Below are positions 44,403-55,672 of a DNA stretch of 64,000 bases, piece by piece (position 1 is the first letter of the stretch; the number at the start of each line of letters is the position of its first letter). Source of the stretch: Anthopleura xanthogrammica. Lineage: Eukaryota > Cnidaria > Anthozoa > Actiniaria > Actiniidae. The notes under the pieces are model-generated. The model had not been told where the DNA came from. It made no database searches and saw only the letters and a program-made list of their open reading frames with translations. The stretch spans positions 2,619,746 through 2,683,745 of the forward strand of contig OZ025222.1 of the NCBI GenBank assembly GCA_964019055.1, read 5' to 3'. The translations under genes were made by a program, and so were the position numbers.

Positions 44403-44899
44403 TTTAAATAGTGCCATACGTTTATCCAGGGGCGTCATGGGGGGACACCCTATGCAGGGCCTAAAATCGCCGAAGCAAAACGCTACTGTGCGACAGTCAA
44501 TTGCGACAGCCAAATGCCATTCTCTCGAAATAAAATTTCTTTACTTTACTTCATTTTAGTTTCTTCCATTCTATTATTTATTTCTTCTTCTCCATTATGT
44601 TCTTACTATTTCTGTTTCGTTATTTCTCTTTCTCGATCGCATTTTCCTCTTTCTTTTTAGCTATTTCTTCAGAAGATGTAAGTATACCCAACAACTTGAT
44701 GGGGAAGTGGTTAAATTTAAATTTTTCGTAATTAGTATTATGCCTTGCTTTGATTTCAATTACGCAGAATATTTACTCATTCTTTAAACAATTAGATCGC
44801 GTCTCTGACATGAAATAAAAAGTTTTCCGGTTTCTGCTTAAATTTATAGAAAAATATTTGATGTAGGTTCTTGAGTACGACCGCGAGGCAACCTTGCAT

Positions 44900-45370
44900 C
44901 CACGAATTCCTTCTTCCCTTTCATTCCTTTTCTTTTTTCGTTCCATCCATTTTTCCTTCCTCACTTCCTTACTTCTCCTTAATGGCTTCCTTCCTTGCTT
45001 ATTTGCTTGCTACCTTGCCTCGTTTCTTAGCTTTCTTCCTTGCCTCCTTGGCTCCTGACTTCCTTCCTTCCTTCCTTCGTTCCTTCATTCCTTCATTTCT
45101 TCATTTTTTCCTTCCCTTCTTCCTTGCTTCCTTCCTTGCTTCCTTCCTTCATTCCTTCCTTCATTCCTTCCTTCCTTCCCTTCTTCCTTGCTTCCTTCCT
45201 TGCTTCCTTCCTTGTTCCCCCCCCCCCCCTTGCTTCCTTCCTCGCAACTTGGCTTCCTTCCTTCCTCTCTTCCTTCCTTGCCTCTTGGCTGGCTTGTTTG
45301 CTTGCTTCCTCCTTCTTTCCTTGAACCCTGGCTTCCTTAAGCTTCCTTTCTACCTTCCTTTCTTCCCCTC
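44900..45370. repeat. Long (CTTC)n polypyrimidine region
   Basis: Degenerate CTTC/CTTG tetramers over about 450 bp, with a poly-C run near 45216. The longest plus-strand frame of the intergenic region, 44871-45599, is this repeat. Confidence 0.9.
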
Positions 45371-45734
45371 TTCCTACCTTTTCTTACTATTCTTACAGCA
45401 TACGGTATACAAACTTTCGTTGGTACATTTATCATCTACATGCATTTATCCTAATCTGATCATTATCATTATCGCTTACTTACCTTCAGTAAAGGTTGCT
45501 TCTAACAGGAGATCCTCAGTGATTAATACCTCACCTCTTGATTGTATTTATATTGACAAAAACAAAAGGGAACATCCAATTAGACTGAAGAGTCGGTGAA
45601 ATTATTTATTTATTTTTAATTGATTAACAGTTGTTTGTTATTACAAACAAAATTTTTGTTATTAAGAAAATATCAAAGAAATATCAACCTACTGCCCTAT
45701 TCATTTTTCTTGTCGAACTCATTATTTTCTTTTC

Positions 45735-45815
45735 TTGATGTTTCTTGTTGTTCTTGTTGTTCTTGTTGTTTTTGTTGTTCTTGTTGTTTTTGTTGTTCTT
45801 GTTATTCAGTCTTGT
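45735..45815. repeat. TTGTTGTTC repeat
   Basis: About eight copies of a 9-bp TTGTTGTTC/TTGTTGTTT unit. Confidence 0.85.
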
Positions 45816-46632
45816 TTTTCTTTTTCTTCTTGTTCTTCCCTCTCGTCTTTAATCCTTAAGCTTGTTTAACAACTACACAGACTGAAAAGCAACATCAATA
45901 TATCATAACTATCCAAACTCTATTTCACCCTATAGAACTTAGCAATATTTAATGAAGTTTATTTTCCGATCGTCTTTCTCCTCATCAAATTTTTTTCCAT
46001 TACCCTTAATTGTTTTAGTTTATTTTTTCCCCAACATTTTGAAAAACTAAACAATCCCTTCTAAATCAATAAATGATACTAAAATAACATTAGCTGTTTC
46101 TGTGAACATGTTGTTATTAAAGATAACATGGAATATAAACAAATATATCATCTATTGACAAAAAAATACCGTTCGAAATTGCATTCCAGAGGACGTTAAC
46201 TGTCTCTATTTTCAACGCCTTAGCAACCGACAGTCCTAAACAATCATTCATAGTAATAAAACTCATATCTTCTTTTACTTCGTTTAATCTATCCATTTAT
46301 TTGTTATTTGGCTGTTTTATTTTGATTCTGACAAAAGGAAAGCTAGAAATACAAGCTCGCGTGCTGCTAGATAGCAACGGATTCGGGTTATAATTAATAA
46401 TGAGTGAGCATCCTCGAACAATATAATTAGAACTTCACCGACAAAGAGGCGGTGTTCTCACGTAGTGTTTCTTTAATTTACATTCATTTTACTTATTAGA
46501 TGATAAAAATATTTCTAAACATATCTCTAAGTATTTTGTTATATTTTTTGTCACTCTTAATTGGGAAAGTACTAGTGGCAGACTAGCGCTGCTAATTATT
46601 ACAGGGGAAAAAGTTTAAACAATTTCTATGTG

Positions 46633-46950
46633 ATTATTATTTGACTATGTGTCTTCTGCGAAATTTTTATTTCTTAAACCAAGTTTTCGGCCATCTTGGC
46701 CATCATCAGGGTTGTAGTACACGTATTATGTTTAAAATAACGTACGTAGTTAACAATAAGCGCGCGCATACAGGAACAATCATAGAAAATACAGCAGTGT
46801 CTTGCTAAGTTTCCATGAAAAACGACGAGCTTTCTTGTTAACTGGAAAGTTTGCTTTCCGCACTCTTGTAGAACAATATCCAATATTTGTTTGCACGCAG
46901 GCATGAAATTATTATTTGACTATGTGTCTTCTGCGAAATTTTTATTTCTA
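46633..46950. repeat. 234-bp segment between 42-bp direct repeats
   Basis: ATTATTATTTGACTATGTGT and the following bases form an identical 42-bp block at 46633-46674 and 46909-46950. The unique segment between them contains a GCGCGCGC stretch. It may be an insertion with long duplicated flanks or a recombination product. Confidence 0.8.
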
Positions 46951-47620
46951 TGTGATTTAGGAAATCATCATAATTTTTTTTTTTTTTTACATTTCCCATT
47001 ATGGAAACAATCATGAAACCATTATATTAACGGTTAGGAAGCTCGGGACACTTGGATTTAATCAATGAATTTTCTTAGAAATCCTGTCATTTATAGATCA
47101 TTGTACAGGATCAAGATCACCGTCTTCACAGTCTTTTACCATCCCGATATAGTTCAAAGTATAATTTAAGACGTCCTCTCATGTCCTACAATGTTCGAGC
47201 ATGCAAAACAAATAAATTTAAAAATAATTTTATTGTAAAGTCTTGTATTCTTAAGAATAGATCACAGTAGAGTTTTTATTAGAATATCGATATATTATTT
47301 TATTTTATATAGTATTTTATAAAAATTTTATATTTATATTTAAGTCTTTAGTTTATATTTGTAATTAATTGTCATAAACGCAATTCAGCCTATGGCTGCA
47401 AGGTTTATTGAATAAAGTACCTATCTATCTAGGCAAGTCAAAAACCGAGAAAATATTTCGCAATACTTCGATTCGGTGTTTAATCTTTTTACTATTAAGA
47501 TTTTACTATTATTTATTTGATTTTTTGTTTGGTGATTTGCATAAAGGGATAACCTCAAGATTAACCATTTCAAGTATATTTGAAATTTGTAATTTGAATA
47601 AAGTATTATTACATTGGTTA

Positions 47621-49154
47621 TAGAGCTATGAGATGTAGCAAAAGCAAGTATTTGCAATAATTCGCGGTGATTTTCCTCATAAAGTACCTACTCAAAGTAG
47701 TCTAGAGAGTATTCTGCGGGCAAAAGCATTAGACTATTTTAAACGATAGATCTAACTAAGGTTTATCTAACATTTCCTGTTGTAAAAATCATTCAATCAT
47801 TTGCAAATATGGGCAAAAGTGAATTATAGAAGCAAAATTCTACGGCAGTCATACACCCCTAAATGTGTAATCTAATCAAAGAATATTGTATTTTTTATTC
47901 TAAATCGCAAGAATAGTAAGTGCAGCCTTGAAAAAAAAGGGGGGTTACTGTACTAAAAGACGAGCTATAAGCGACTAAATCCAATTTTTTGTTTTAAAAA
48001 ATCCTGTCCGCGCGGGACTGGGTTGTAGTACTTTAAACCTCCACTTGAAACTTGTCAAATTTGTCTTCGTAATCTCCAGCTAGAGACCCCCTACGACCTA
48101 TTTCCAATTGATTTTGGTACTAAAGATCTCAAATTATTTTTAAATTAACTCATTTTTACAAAGTTGTAAATTTGTTTTTTTTGAGACAAAAATGACAACG
48201 ACCAAGTCAGGGAATGAAAATCCTTGCATGTTTCGAAAAATGTCCCATTTTACCCTAAACGTTGTATGAAATAACGAAATACTTTGTTAAGTTATAGAAA
48301 AGGATTCAACTGAATTAGGATATTGTTTAGATAAATTATCAAAGCAACTCAAGTGGGAGAAAATGAGATGCAGGAAATGTTCTCGTTCTCAACTGGATAA
48401 CTACTTTTAGATTTAATTTTTCATGTTATAACAACGATAATATCAGAATTTTTTGTAATAAGAATATACTTTGGTATTCAGGAGCCACGGTACACGGCCA
48501 AATATTTGAGGACCTTTGTATTTCCATGGCAACCAGGTGCTCGTTATTACTGATTATGTTTCATTTTTTCCCTCAAATTTTTTTTAAGTTTGGTAAAATA
48601 TCATAAATTTTTGCCAATTACCATATTGGTGAAAACAACAAGCGACAAACAACAATCCAAGACCACCTGAAAACAATGAATCCGAAACAGTTGCAGCTTA
48701 TCATTACAAAACGACTAAAATAATCGCGTCTAAATGATGAATAAGGAATAAAATACAGTCGTCTTTGCCGTCTCGTGTTGTTGTTGTCTTACCTGGCAGT
48801 AATACAAGGAACATATATAACAACTATAAAACAAAAATCTAAAAGGTGAGGGACAGCACAACAGAGCGAGCCAGGCTCCAAATAAAGTGCACCAGTAGGA
48901 TTATTATTATTATTATTTTTTTTTTTTTTTGCCTTAGTGTTCTATTTTAATATTAATAATAATAATAATAATAATAATATTTGATACTTTTATTGCGCAT
49001 TTTAACATTTAAGTAAATATTAGTCTTAGATTCGTAATATATTTTAGCTTTGTATATACTTATACTTATCTTTGTATTAGTTTTATTAGTTGTAATTTAG
49101 CAGGAGAACCCTTCTGTAAAGCACTTTTGAGTGATGTAGACATCCTCAATAAAG

Positions 49155-49191
<37 letters not shown>

Positions 49192-49363
49192 GTAGCCCAT
49201 GGATCTCAGTCTTTTTGTATAAATAGAGATTGCTATATATTTATTTATTCTATCATTGTACTGTGCTTGCCGACAAGGGCAGAATATTTAGAAATGACCA
49301 AAGTACCTCCCCTCCCACCCCTCCCTGAACATAATTCTGCATCCATCCCTGCTCAATACTAAT
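47621..49363 (+). repeat. About 1.75-kb interspersed repeat, copy 1
   Basis: Nearly identical to 62258-64000 in the same orientation. Towards the end it reads CTGTAAAGCACTTTTGAG, then AATAAAGATTTATTATT followed by (ATT)n, which resembles the 3' tail of a CR1/L2-type LINE. The match continues about 170 bp past the (ATT)n. No long reading frame exists. A short piece (TTACAAAACGACTAAAATAA) also occurs at 15190-15240. Confidence 0.85.
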
Positions 49364-50275
49364 TTTTTCTATATTTTCATAGTTATTCGTGTTTAATTTG
49401 TTCATCGTTACTGCATGTATAAAGTTTTGTTCCCAATGTACTTTTTCAGAGAGCTACAAGTTAGATAATTGTAAGATTTGTAGAGTGTCATTTATCCAAT
49501 GGTTTAAGAGGGTCCTTATCCTATTTCCCTGCCCAAAATATTACAAAACCCAAGTCCCATGCAGTAATCCAAAATATCAGTCCGAGTTATAGGGTTAGAG
49601 TTAATGATTTTGCAAAATCCCAATCCCAGTAATGGCTAAATCCCACGGCCCCCAAAAAGGCGAATCCCAGCTCCCATTTTACCACTTCAGGACCCTCGTT
49701 TAAGGCTTTAAAATATTTCTACTTTAAATAATACGTTTCGTAGATCAGACTAGGAATTTACCTTCATCCATCAGTTATTGTTCATCATTTTTTATGAAGA
49801 ATGAACGCTTAAACGCTCTCGAAGAAACTCCAGAAAACTTTCTCGATTCCTTCACAGGATTTAACTACAAACCCGACATCTTCCGCTGCTCTTGGGATTT
49901 TTACAATCTCCAGGTTGCTTTAAACCTTAAATAAAGCCTCATATCTATTATTGAGAGTGTCTCGTTTTCAACTAAACAAGATTTATTGGCGAGAAAGTTC
50001 CACATTGTTAGCTTCTTTTCAAGATGGCCGCCGTGGGAAACTCAAGTGAATTGAGCGTGCGGTGGTTGATGGGATTTATGCCTTTTTTCGATCACGGAAA
50101 TCATGCTTATCGCGCCTAGTCGGTAGAGTAGAAAAACGACAAGGCTGCTAACGATATACTTTCATTTTTTTTTATCTAACTGGTAGTGATACGCCAAAAC
50201 TATAATTTAAGCGTCTCATTTTTGTAATATTTGCTCGAAACTATTGACGAAATCCTGTCGAAAAAGAGTAACGTT
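49364..50275. other. Intergenic, no gene seen
   Basis: AT-rich sequence without recognisable exons. Confidence 0.4.
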
Positions 50276-50757
50276 GCTTCTCAAACTCATTAATAATTCA
50301 TGATGTCAGGGACCAATTAAAACTTTGTATTTCAGTCACGTGCATAGGTCTTGATACACCGATCAAACACTGATCAAGACACTGATCAAGACACTGATCA
50401 AGACACTGTATAAATTAGCAAAAAAGCAATTCTCATTGATTGCACTCTCTCTTTTTTTCCTTACACTCTCTTTTTTTTTTCTTTATTCTCCACCGTTTTC
50501 TCCTTTTTCACCTGTCTTACCTTTTTATCTAACATTTTATTTTTATGTTATATTTTATCTTGGACGTCCTGGGACTCGAACCGGGAACCTCTGCATTGAT
50601 ATTCTAGTGTATTACCAACTGAACTAACAATGAATTCGTTGACAATTTTGGGTTGATGTTATATATTATAGAATAGATTAAGACCTATGCACGTGACTGA
50701 AATACAAAGTTCTAATTGGTCCCTGAGATAATGAATTATTAATGAGCTTGAGAAGTT
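50276..50757. mobile_element. Inverted-repeat element enclosing a tRNA-like sequence
   Basis: Arms of about 75 bp: CAGGGACCAATTA and TATTTCAGTCACGTGCATAG at 50276-50354 pair with CTATGCACGTGACTGAAATA and TAATTGGTCCCTG at 50683-50757. Between them lie GATCAAGACACT repeats and a tRNA-like segment. Confidence 0.75.
50560..50632 (-). other. Degenerate tRNA-like sequence
   Basis: On the minus strand TAGTTCAGTTGGTAATACA fits a tRNA A box and D arm, and GGTTCGAGTCCC a B box and T loop. The acceptor stem does not pair well and the anticodon arm is irregular. Probably a SINE head or tRNA pseudogene rather than a working tRNA. Confidence 0.5.
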
Positions 50758-50817
50758 TTCCTCCAGAGATTCAAAAACAAATGAATTATAATGAGACTGA
50801 GAAGTCAGATCAAAAAC

Positions 50818-50948
50818 TCGTGCTTCGTGTTTGATCAGGGAATCCAAACACCTCGAAACGGATGAAAGCACTCGGCCTTCGGCCTTCGGCCTCGTGCTTT
50901 CATCCGCTTCTCGGTGTTTGGATTCCCTGATCAAACACTCGCACTCGT
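50818..50948. mobile_element. Near-perfect foldback, 131 bp
   Basis: TGTTTGATCAGGGAATCCAA pairs with TTGGATTCCCTGATCAAACA; the centre contains GGCCTTCGGCC. Almost the whole element is one hairpin. Overlapping frames on both strands are artefacts of the palindrome. Confidence 0.9.
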
Positions 50949-50959
50949 TTTTGATCTAT

Positions 50960-51432
50960 TACTTGAAGATATTTACGGAAACCTTTGTTTTTCTGCTGAT
51001 CAAAGTATCAACTCTCCCAAAGTACAAGGCGTTATATCTAAACATCACATTCTATAAATTTTGGTCGCATTGGATATTTTGCTCATTGGCCCCAAAAGAA
51101 CGTGTTTACAAAATATTGAGTTTTAAAAAAAACGTTTTTTTCTGCTCTGCTTGCCTAGTCAGATTTGCCTGTTTACCTATAATGTCGATTTTTATACAGT
51201 TATTCATGTTTTGCTTGCCTATCTTTATGGCATATAGTTTTTTCCTCCCAAGTTTTACTTTTTCAGAGGTTCATACTAAGTTAGGTAACTGTATAAGGTT
51301 AGTAGGTTACACTCTTAAGATAAATAAGTATATACAAAAGAAGGAACGGACGAACGAACGGTCGAACGGACGAACGAACTAATGGAAAAAAATAAAAGTT
51401 TGATGTTCGAAGTGTTCCTTTCTTAGTGACAG

Positions 51433-51483
<51 letters not shown>

Positions 51484-51900
51484 TATTTCATTTTTTTTTT
51501 TTACATTTTTTATTACGAAAATTTTACAAGTTTCGAGTGACAGATTATTTTGCAACTATTGACTAAACCCGCGTGAAAGGTTTTTTCTCCGTGGGGCGGG
51601 GGAGACTCCGGGGTAAAAGTATCGGGTATGCTTGTAGTTTCTCTTAGGGGTAAGAATCAGCGATTTGGTATCTTTTAGGGTGTTAAAATTTAAATTTAGA
51701 ATTTTGGCATTTCCCAGTATCTTTGAAGGAAGAGCTCATCGCTTTTTGTCAAAGGGCACACACACATACACAAACTACCAATAGATTAAATTATAATAAA
51801 CTATTCGCCTTTTTCACAGTCCTCATTATATATTGCGGTTTTGAGGGTAAACTGTGGGGAAAAACTGCAAATATTATGCTGAAGACTGACCAGAAGATGT
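50960..51900. other. Intergenic, no gene seen
   Basis: AT-rich. (ATT)n at 51434-51482 and a GAACGGACGAAC repeat at 51344-51378. No exon with recognisable homology. Confidence 0.4.
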
Positions 51901-51902
51901 TC

Positions 51903-52110
51903 TGATATTAAAAGATGTATAAAAAACAAAGGAAAGAATTTTGAAGAAGTTTAAAGCATGAAAACATTCCTGGCTATCCAAGAAACACTAAGTTATATTG
52001 TGATATTGTTATATTCGTGATATTAAAAGACGTATAAGAAACAAAGGAAAGAATTTTGAAGAAGTTTAAAGCATGAAAACATTCCTGGCTATCCAAGAAA
52101 CACTAAGTTT
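51903..52110. repeat. About 90-bp tandem duplication
   Basis: The segment with AAACAAAGGAAAGAATTTTG and ACATTCCTGGCTATCCAAGA occurs twice about 118 bp apart. Confidence 0.85.
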
Positions 52111-52149
52111 AAAAAAATGCTTTGTCCATCCTGTGCACCACCCTTTGAA

Positions 52150-52246
52150 TAGAAAGAAAAGGAAAATGAAAAGAAAAAGAAAAAGAAAAAGAAAAAGAAA
52201 AAGAAATAGAAAAAGAAAAAGAAAAAGAAAAAGAAAAAGAAAAAAA
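52150..52246. repeat. (AAAAAG)n hexamer repeat
   Basis: About 15 AAAAAG units. A run of 16 C lies at 52425-52440. Confidence 0.95.
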
Positions 52247-53544
52247 ACCCGAAAGGTTAAGCAGCTCGATCGTAAGTCAATACATTTTGGTGTTAGCACC
52301 AAACCTGATGTTCTAAGTTGACATAGAAAATTATAATCAATATTTTACTGATAAAACCAGATATAAAGAACGTTAACAGCAGATTAAAAAGGTTTAATTT
52401 TCTGGCAATATTTTGACCAGTTACCCCCCCCCCCCCCCCCTTCCCAATCGAAAAACAACGATGAACTAACATTCATTATAGACCACCTTGTACTAATTCC
52501 CAACCTGGGGGACAAAACCATGTAAAACAATTTAACATCACAAAAGATTTCAATGATAATTTCCGCTGATAATTTCAGGAAGAAGAGTAAGAAGAGAGGG
52601 GAGTTCTTTTTTTTCTTCTTCTTTTTTTTGAGCCTCAGGTTGGGAATTAGTGCAAAGGATCTATTTTAAGCCGGAATAACCTTGATTAAAGTATAAGACA
52701 CAGCTGCAGAGGAAGTCGACTCTTGATTAACCATCGTTATCTCTTTCTGCGCTCAGTAATTATTGTGCGAATTATCTAACGGTATATCAAAAGGTGATTT
52801 GGAACTGATCTAAGCAAGCACTTTAATGCTTTATCACTATTTTCGACTTCGTGCGCTTAAAAAACAATAGGTGAGATCAAAGATTGTACGGATTTTGAAC
52901 ATCTTTAGACTTTGAACCAAGAGATTCTTGTATTTCATTGTTGTAATTATAACGAGTCGGGCCATACCAATGCACAACACCTACCAGGGTTGGATCCAGG
53001 ATTTTGTTCAGGGAGGGGTGCAGGGCACAAAGTCAGCCCAGGATGGGGTGTAACCCTCAGAATCAAAGACAGAAAACATTATTTCGTATTAGGTATCTTC
53101 AAAATACGGGGACAAAGTACGTCAGTAAGTTGAAATTATGAATTAGGGCAGAAATTGCTCTGCTTCTGAAATTATTCCAAAAACTTGCCACAAGTTAGAG
53201 CGAACACACGAATTGAATGGCAGTTTTGAAGTAGAAATCTATAATTGGCCGTTACAAAAAAGTGATTCTCGATTTGTACTATAATATATCTCAACAAATG
53301 ACCAACATATATATTTATTTCAAATTGTTGTTTTAGATTCTATCCTATTATTTTCTGCTTTCAAAATAAGATCTGAAATTAAGTTTCAAACATGGCTTAA
53401 TTAGTAATTAAATGTCAAGATTAGAGAAAATTATAGTCTAAACTTTGCAAAAACTTCCGATGTAGCACGTACTAGAAAAAAACTTCTCAAATTCTGGTCT
53501 GAAAAAGAATTGGTTTGTGGTCATTGCTAAAAAGATAAAAATTG

Positions 53545-53977
53545 CAGCTATGTTGGATGATGTTCACTATAGGTGGTTTATAATCATTCCTAAGGGAATA
53601 TAAGTGGTAGCCATGTTGGATGGTGTTCACTATAGGTGGTTTGTAATCATTTCTAAGGGAATAAAAGTGGCAGCCATGTTAGATGATGTTCACTATAGGT
53701 GGTTTGTAATCATTCCTAAGGGAATGAAAGTGGCAGCCATGTTGGATGATGTTCACTATAGGTGGTTTGTAATCATTCCTAAGGGAATAAAAGTGGCAGC
53801 CATGTTGGATGATATTCACTAAAGGTGGTTTGTAATCATTCCTAAGGGAATAAAAGTGGCAGCCATGTTGGATGATGTTCGCTATAGGTGGTTTGTAATC
53901 ATTCCTAAGGGAAAAAAGTGGCAGCCATGTTGGATGATGTTCACTATAGGTGGTTTGTAATCATTTCTAAGGGAATG
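53545..53977 (+). repeat. 63-bp minisatellite, about seven copies
   Basis: Unit contains GCAGCCATGTTGGATGATG, TTCACTATAGGTGGTTTGTA and ATCATTCCTAAGGGAAT. Copies start near 53546, 53609, 53672, 53735, 53798 and 53861, with a shortened last one. 63 bp equals 21 codons, so part of it stays open in one frame, but no start context or splice site supports a gene. Confidence 0.9.
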
Positions 53978-54738
53978 ATACACGGTGCACGTTCCATGCC
54001 ACATTGCTTGCAACATTATGATTACAGTACTATTTCAGCAGCCAAATCAGAGAAAATTTTCCGCTTAATTTACAAGGATAATACATAAAAAGTACATAAA
54101 AAATAATAGAACAGACGCTTAAAATATTTTCATATCTTAGTGTGATGTTCACTCAGGGAATCAATATGCTAGCCATGTTGTTTACTATAAGGAGCCGGTC
54201 GGCACAGTTAATTACTAACTACTACGATTAGACCAGACATGCTTAGTTTAAGAAACAATTACTTAAAAGCCAAGTACCTTCTTCCTGCTTTGTTTACTTC
54301 AACTGAAATATGCTCGAAAACAGATATCAATTGTTATGAAATATACACCCCAGGCGGTAAGAAAGCTCATCTTAATTAATCTCGTGTAACATCTATACTT
54401 TCATTCAATATTAGAGACATTTTGTATAGTTCCCTTGCAGCACGTCGGAATGCAGCTCAATCTGGAGAACAAAACAATAGGTTCCAATTCTCAGGAGATT
54501 GAAATTCTTTCGTTTTGTCCTCTAGATTGAGCTGCTTTGACGTCGCTTACGAGGGGTATATTCGGGCATATTAATTGGCAAAAGTTTTTAGTCCATGCAG
54601 ATAAACAAGAAAATGAAAAAATTACATCAAAATTATGACGCAAAAATGTCTCCTTTTTTCGGGTATTCACGAACGAAAACATTGTAATGTAATTACAATA
54701 AATAAAAGCATTAACAATTCATTGATTAACTATAAGGC

Positions 54739-54747
54739 TATAAAAAG
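54739..54747 (+). promoter_or_regulatory. TATA box of the ShK-domain gene
   Basis: TATAAAAAG about 30 bp upstream of the inferred transcription start near 54769. It sits correctly for the non-coding exon that ends at CAG|GTGAGT (54803/54804). Confidence 0.6.
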
Positions 54748-54768
54748 AGAGCGTTATTCTTGTTAAGT

Positions 54769-54803
54769 ACCAGAGGATTCAGGTTCTCAACGCTTTTTTC
54801 CAG
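54769..54803 (+). other. Non-coding first exon of the ShK-domain gene
   Basis: Inferred from the TATA box and the strong donor TTTCCAG|GTGAGT. The next acceptor is GATTTTAG|AAATC at 55637, 35 bp before the ATG. The first base is a guess. Confidence 0.5.
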
Positions 54804-54846
54804 GTGAGTCAAACTTTCTAGTTGTTTTAAGTTTGTAGCATTTCAG

Positions 54847-55545
54847 TTGGAGTCGAATACTTTGGTGTCACAGTTCTCAGTACTCTTCAAGCTTCCTTCT
54901 CCTTCTATCCTATTTTCTGTTCGTTCAACATCTTCTTCAACTCGTTTCTGTTTTTTTAATTTTTGTGCGTCTTTTCGAAGTTCTTTTTGGTTTGTAACAT
55001 TTTGGAGTACTTTAGTATCACATTTAGCTTCAGATTTTTTTCACTTTTATCCTTTTTTTTTTTGTTCGTTTAACTTCTTATTAATATCATTTTTTGTTTT
55101 GTCAAATTTTGGAGTAACTTTGTGTAATTTGTGTGATTCATGCTTCTTTCTTCTTTACACATTTTTCTTTATGTTCACGCTTCCTTTTCAACTCATTTAT
55201 GTCTGTATTTTGTGTGTCTTTTTGAAGTTCACATCGTTTAGTATATCATCTCTTCGATTTCACTTCCTCTTTCCCTCAAACTCACTTTGTTCATGTCTAT
55301 TTCGTTATCTTTTCCCCCTCCTTTCTTCCTCCCTTCTTTCCTTCTTTCCTCCTTCTTTCTTTTATTTATCTCGTTGCTTCATTCATTCATTTTTCCCTTT
55401 TTTTCTTTCTTTCCTTCGTTTCTTCCTTTGTTCCTTAAGTCCGTCCCTCGTTCCTTCTCCTTTTACCATCTTTTATTTCCTTCCTCCCTTATTTCTTTCG
55501 CCATATATCTCCCACTTGCTTCGCCATGCACGCTGTTACGTTTAA
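54847..55545. repeat. Pyrimidine-rich intron 1 of the ShK gene
   Basis: T/C-rich intron with TTTCTTCC units. It holds a long Phe/Ser/Leu frame that I take as an artefact of composition. Confidence 0.75.
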
Positions 55546-55672
55546 GCAAAAGAATACTCGATATAGCTGGAGAATTGTCGTCAGTTTGTTGACAATCGTT
55601 CATTAATAATCCTGAAACAATTTCATTGTGATTTTAGAAATCTTATCAGTGGCTTTGAATACCCTTGACAAG

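Noticed and set aside
44871..45599. 242-codon plus-strand frame, Phe/Leu/Ser-rich
   Set aside because: Polypyrimidine (CTTC)n tract; composition alone explains the absence of stops.
47621..49363. A coding LINE within the 1.75-kb repeat
   Set aside because: The tail resembles a CR1/L2 3' end, but no reverse transcriptase or endonuclease motif or long frame is present in either copy.
50560..50632. A working tRNA gene on the minus strand
   Set aside because: A and B boxes are present but the acceptor and anticodon stems do not pair properly and it lies within a repeat element.
50659..51382. Overlapping plus and minus frames with related starts (MIRESKH)
   Set aside because: The two are mirror images from a 131-bp palindrome; no homology outside it.
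54847..55545. 232-codon plus-strand frame in front of the ShK signal peptide
   Set aside because: T/C-rich intron between the non-coding exon and exon 2 of the ShK gene; no domain, and a good splice pair removes it.
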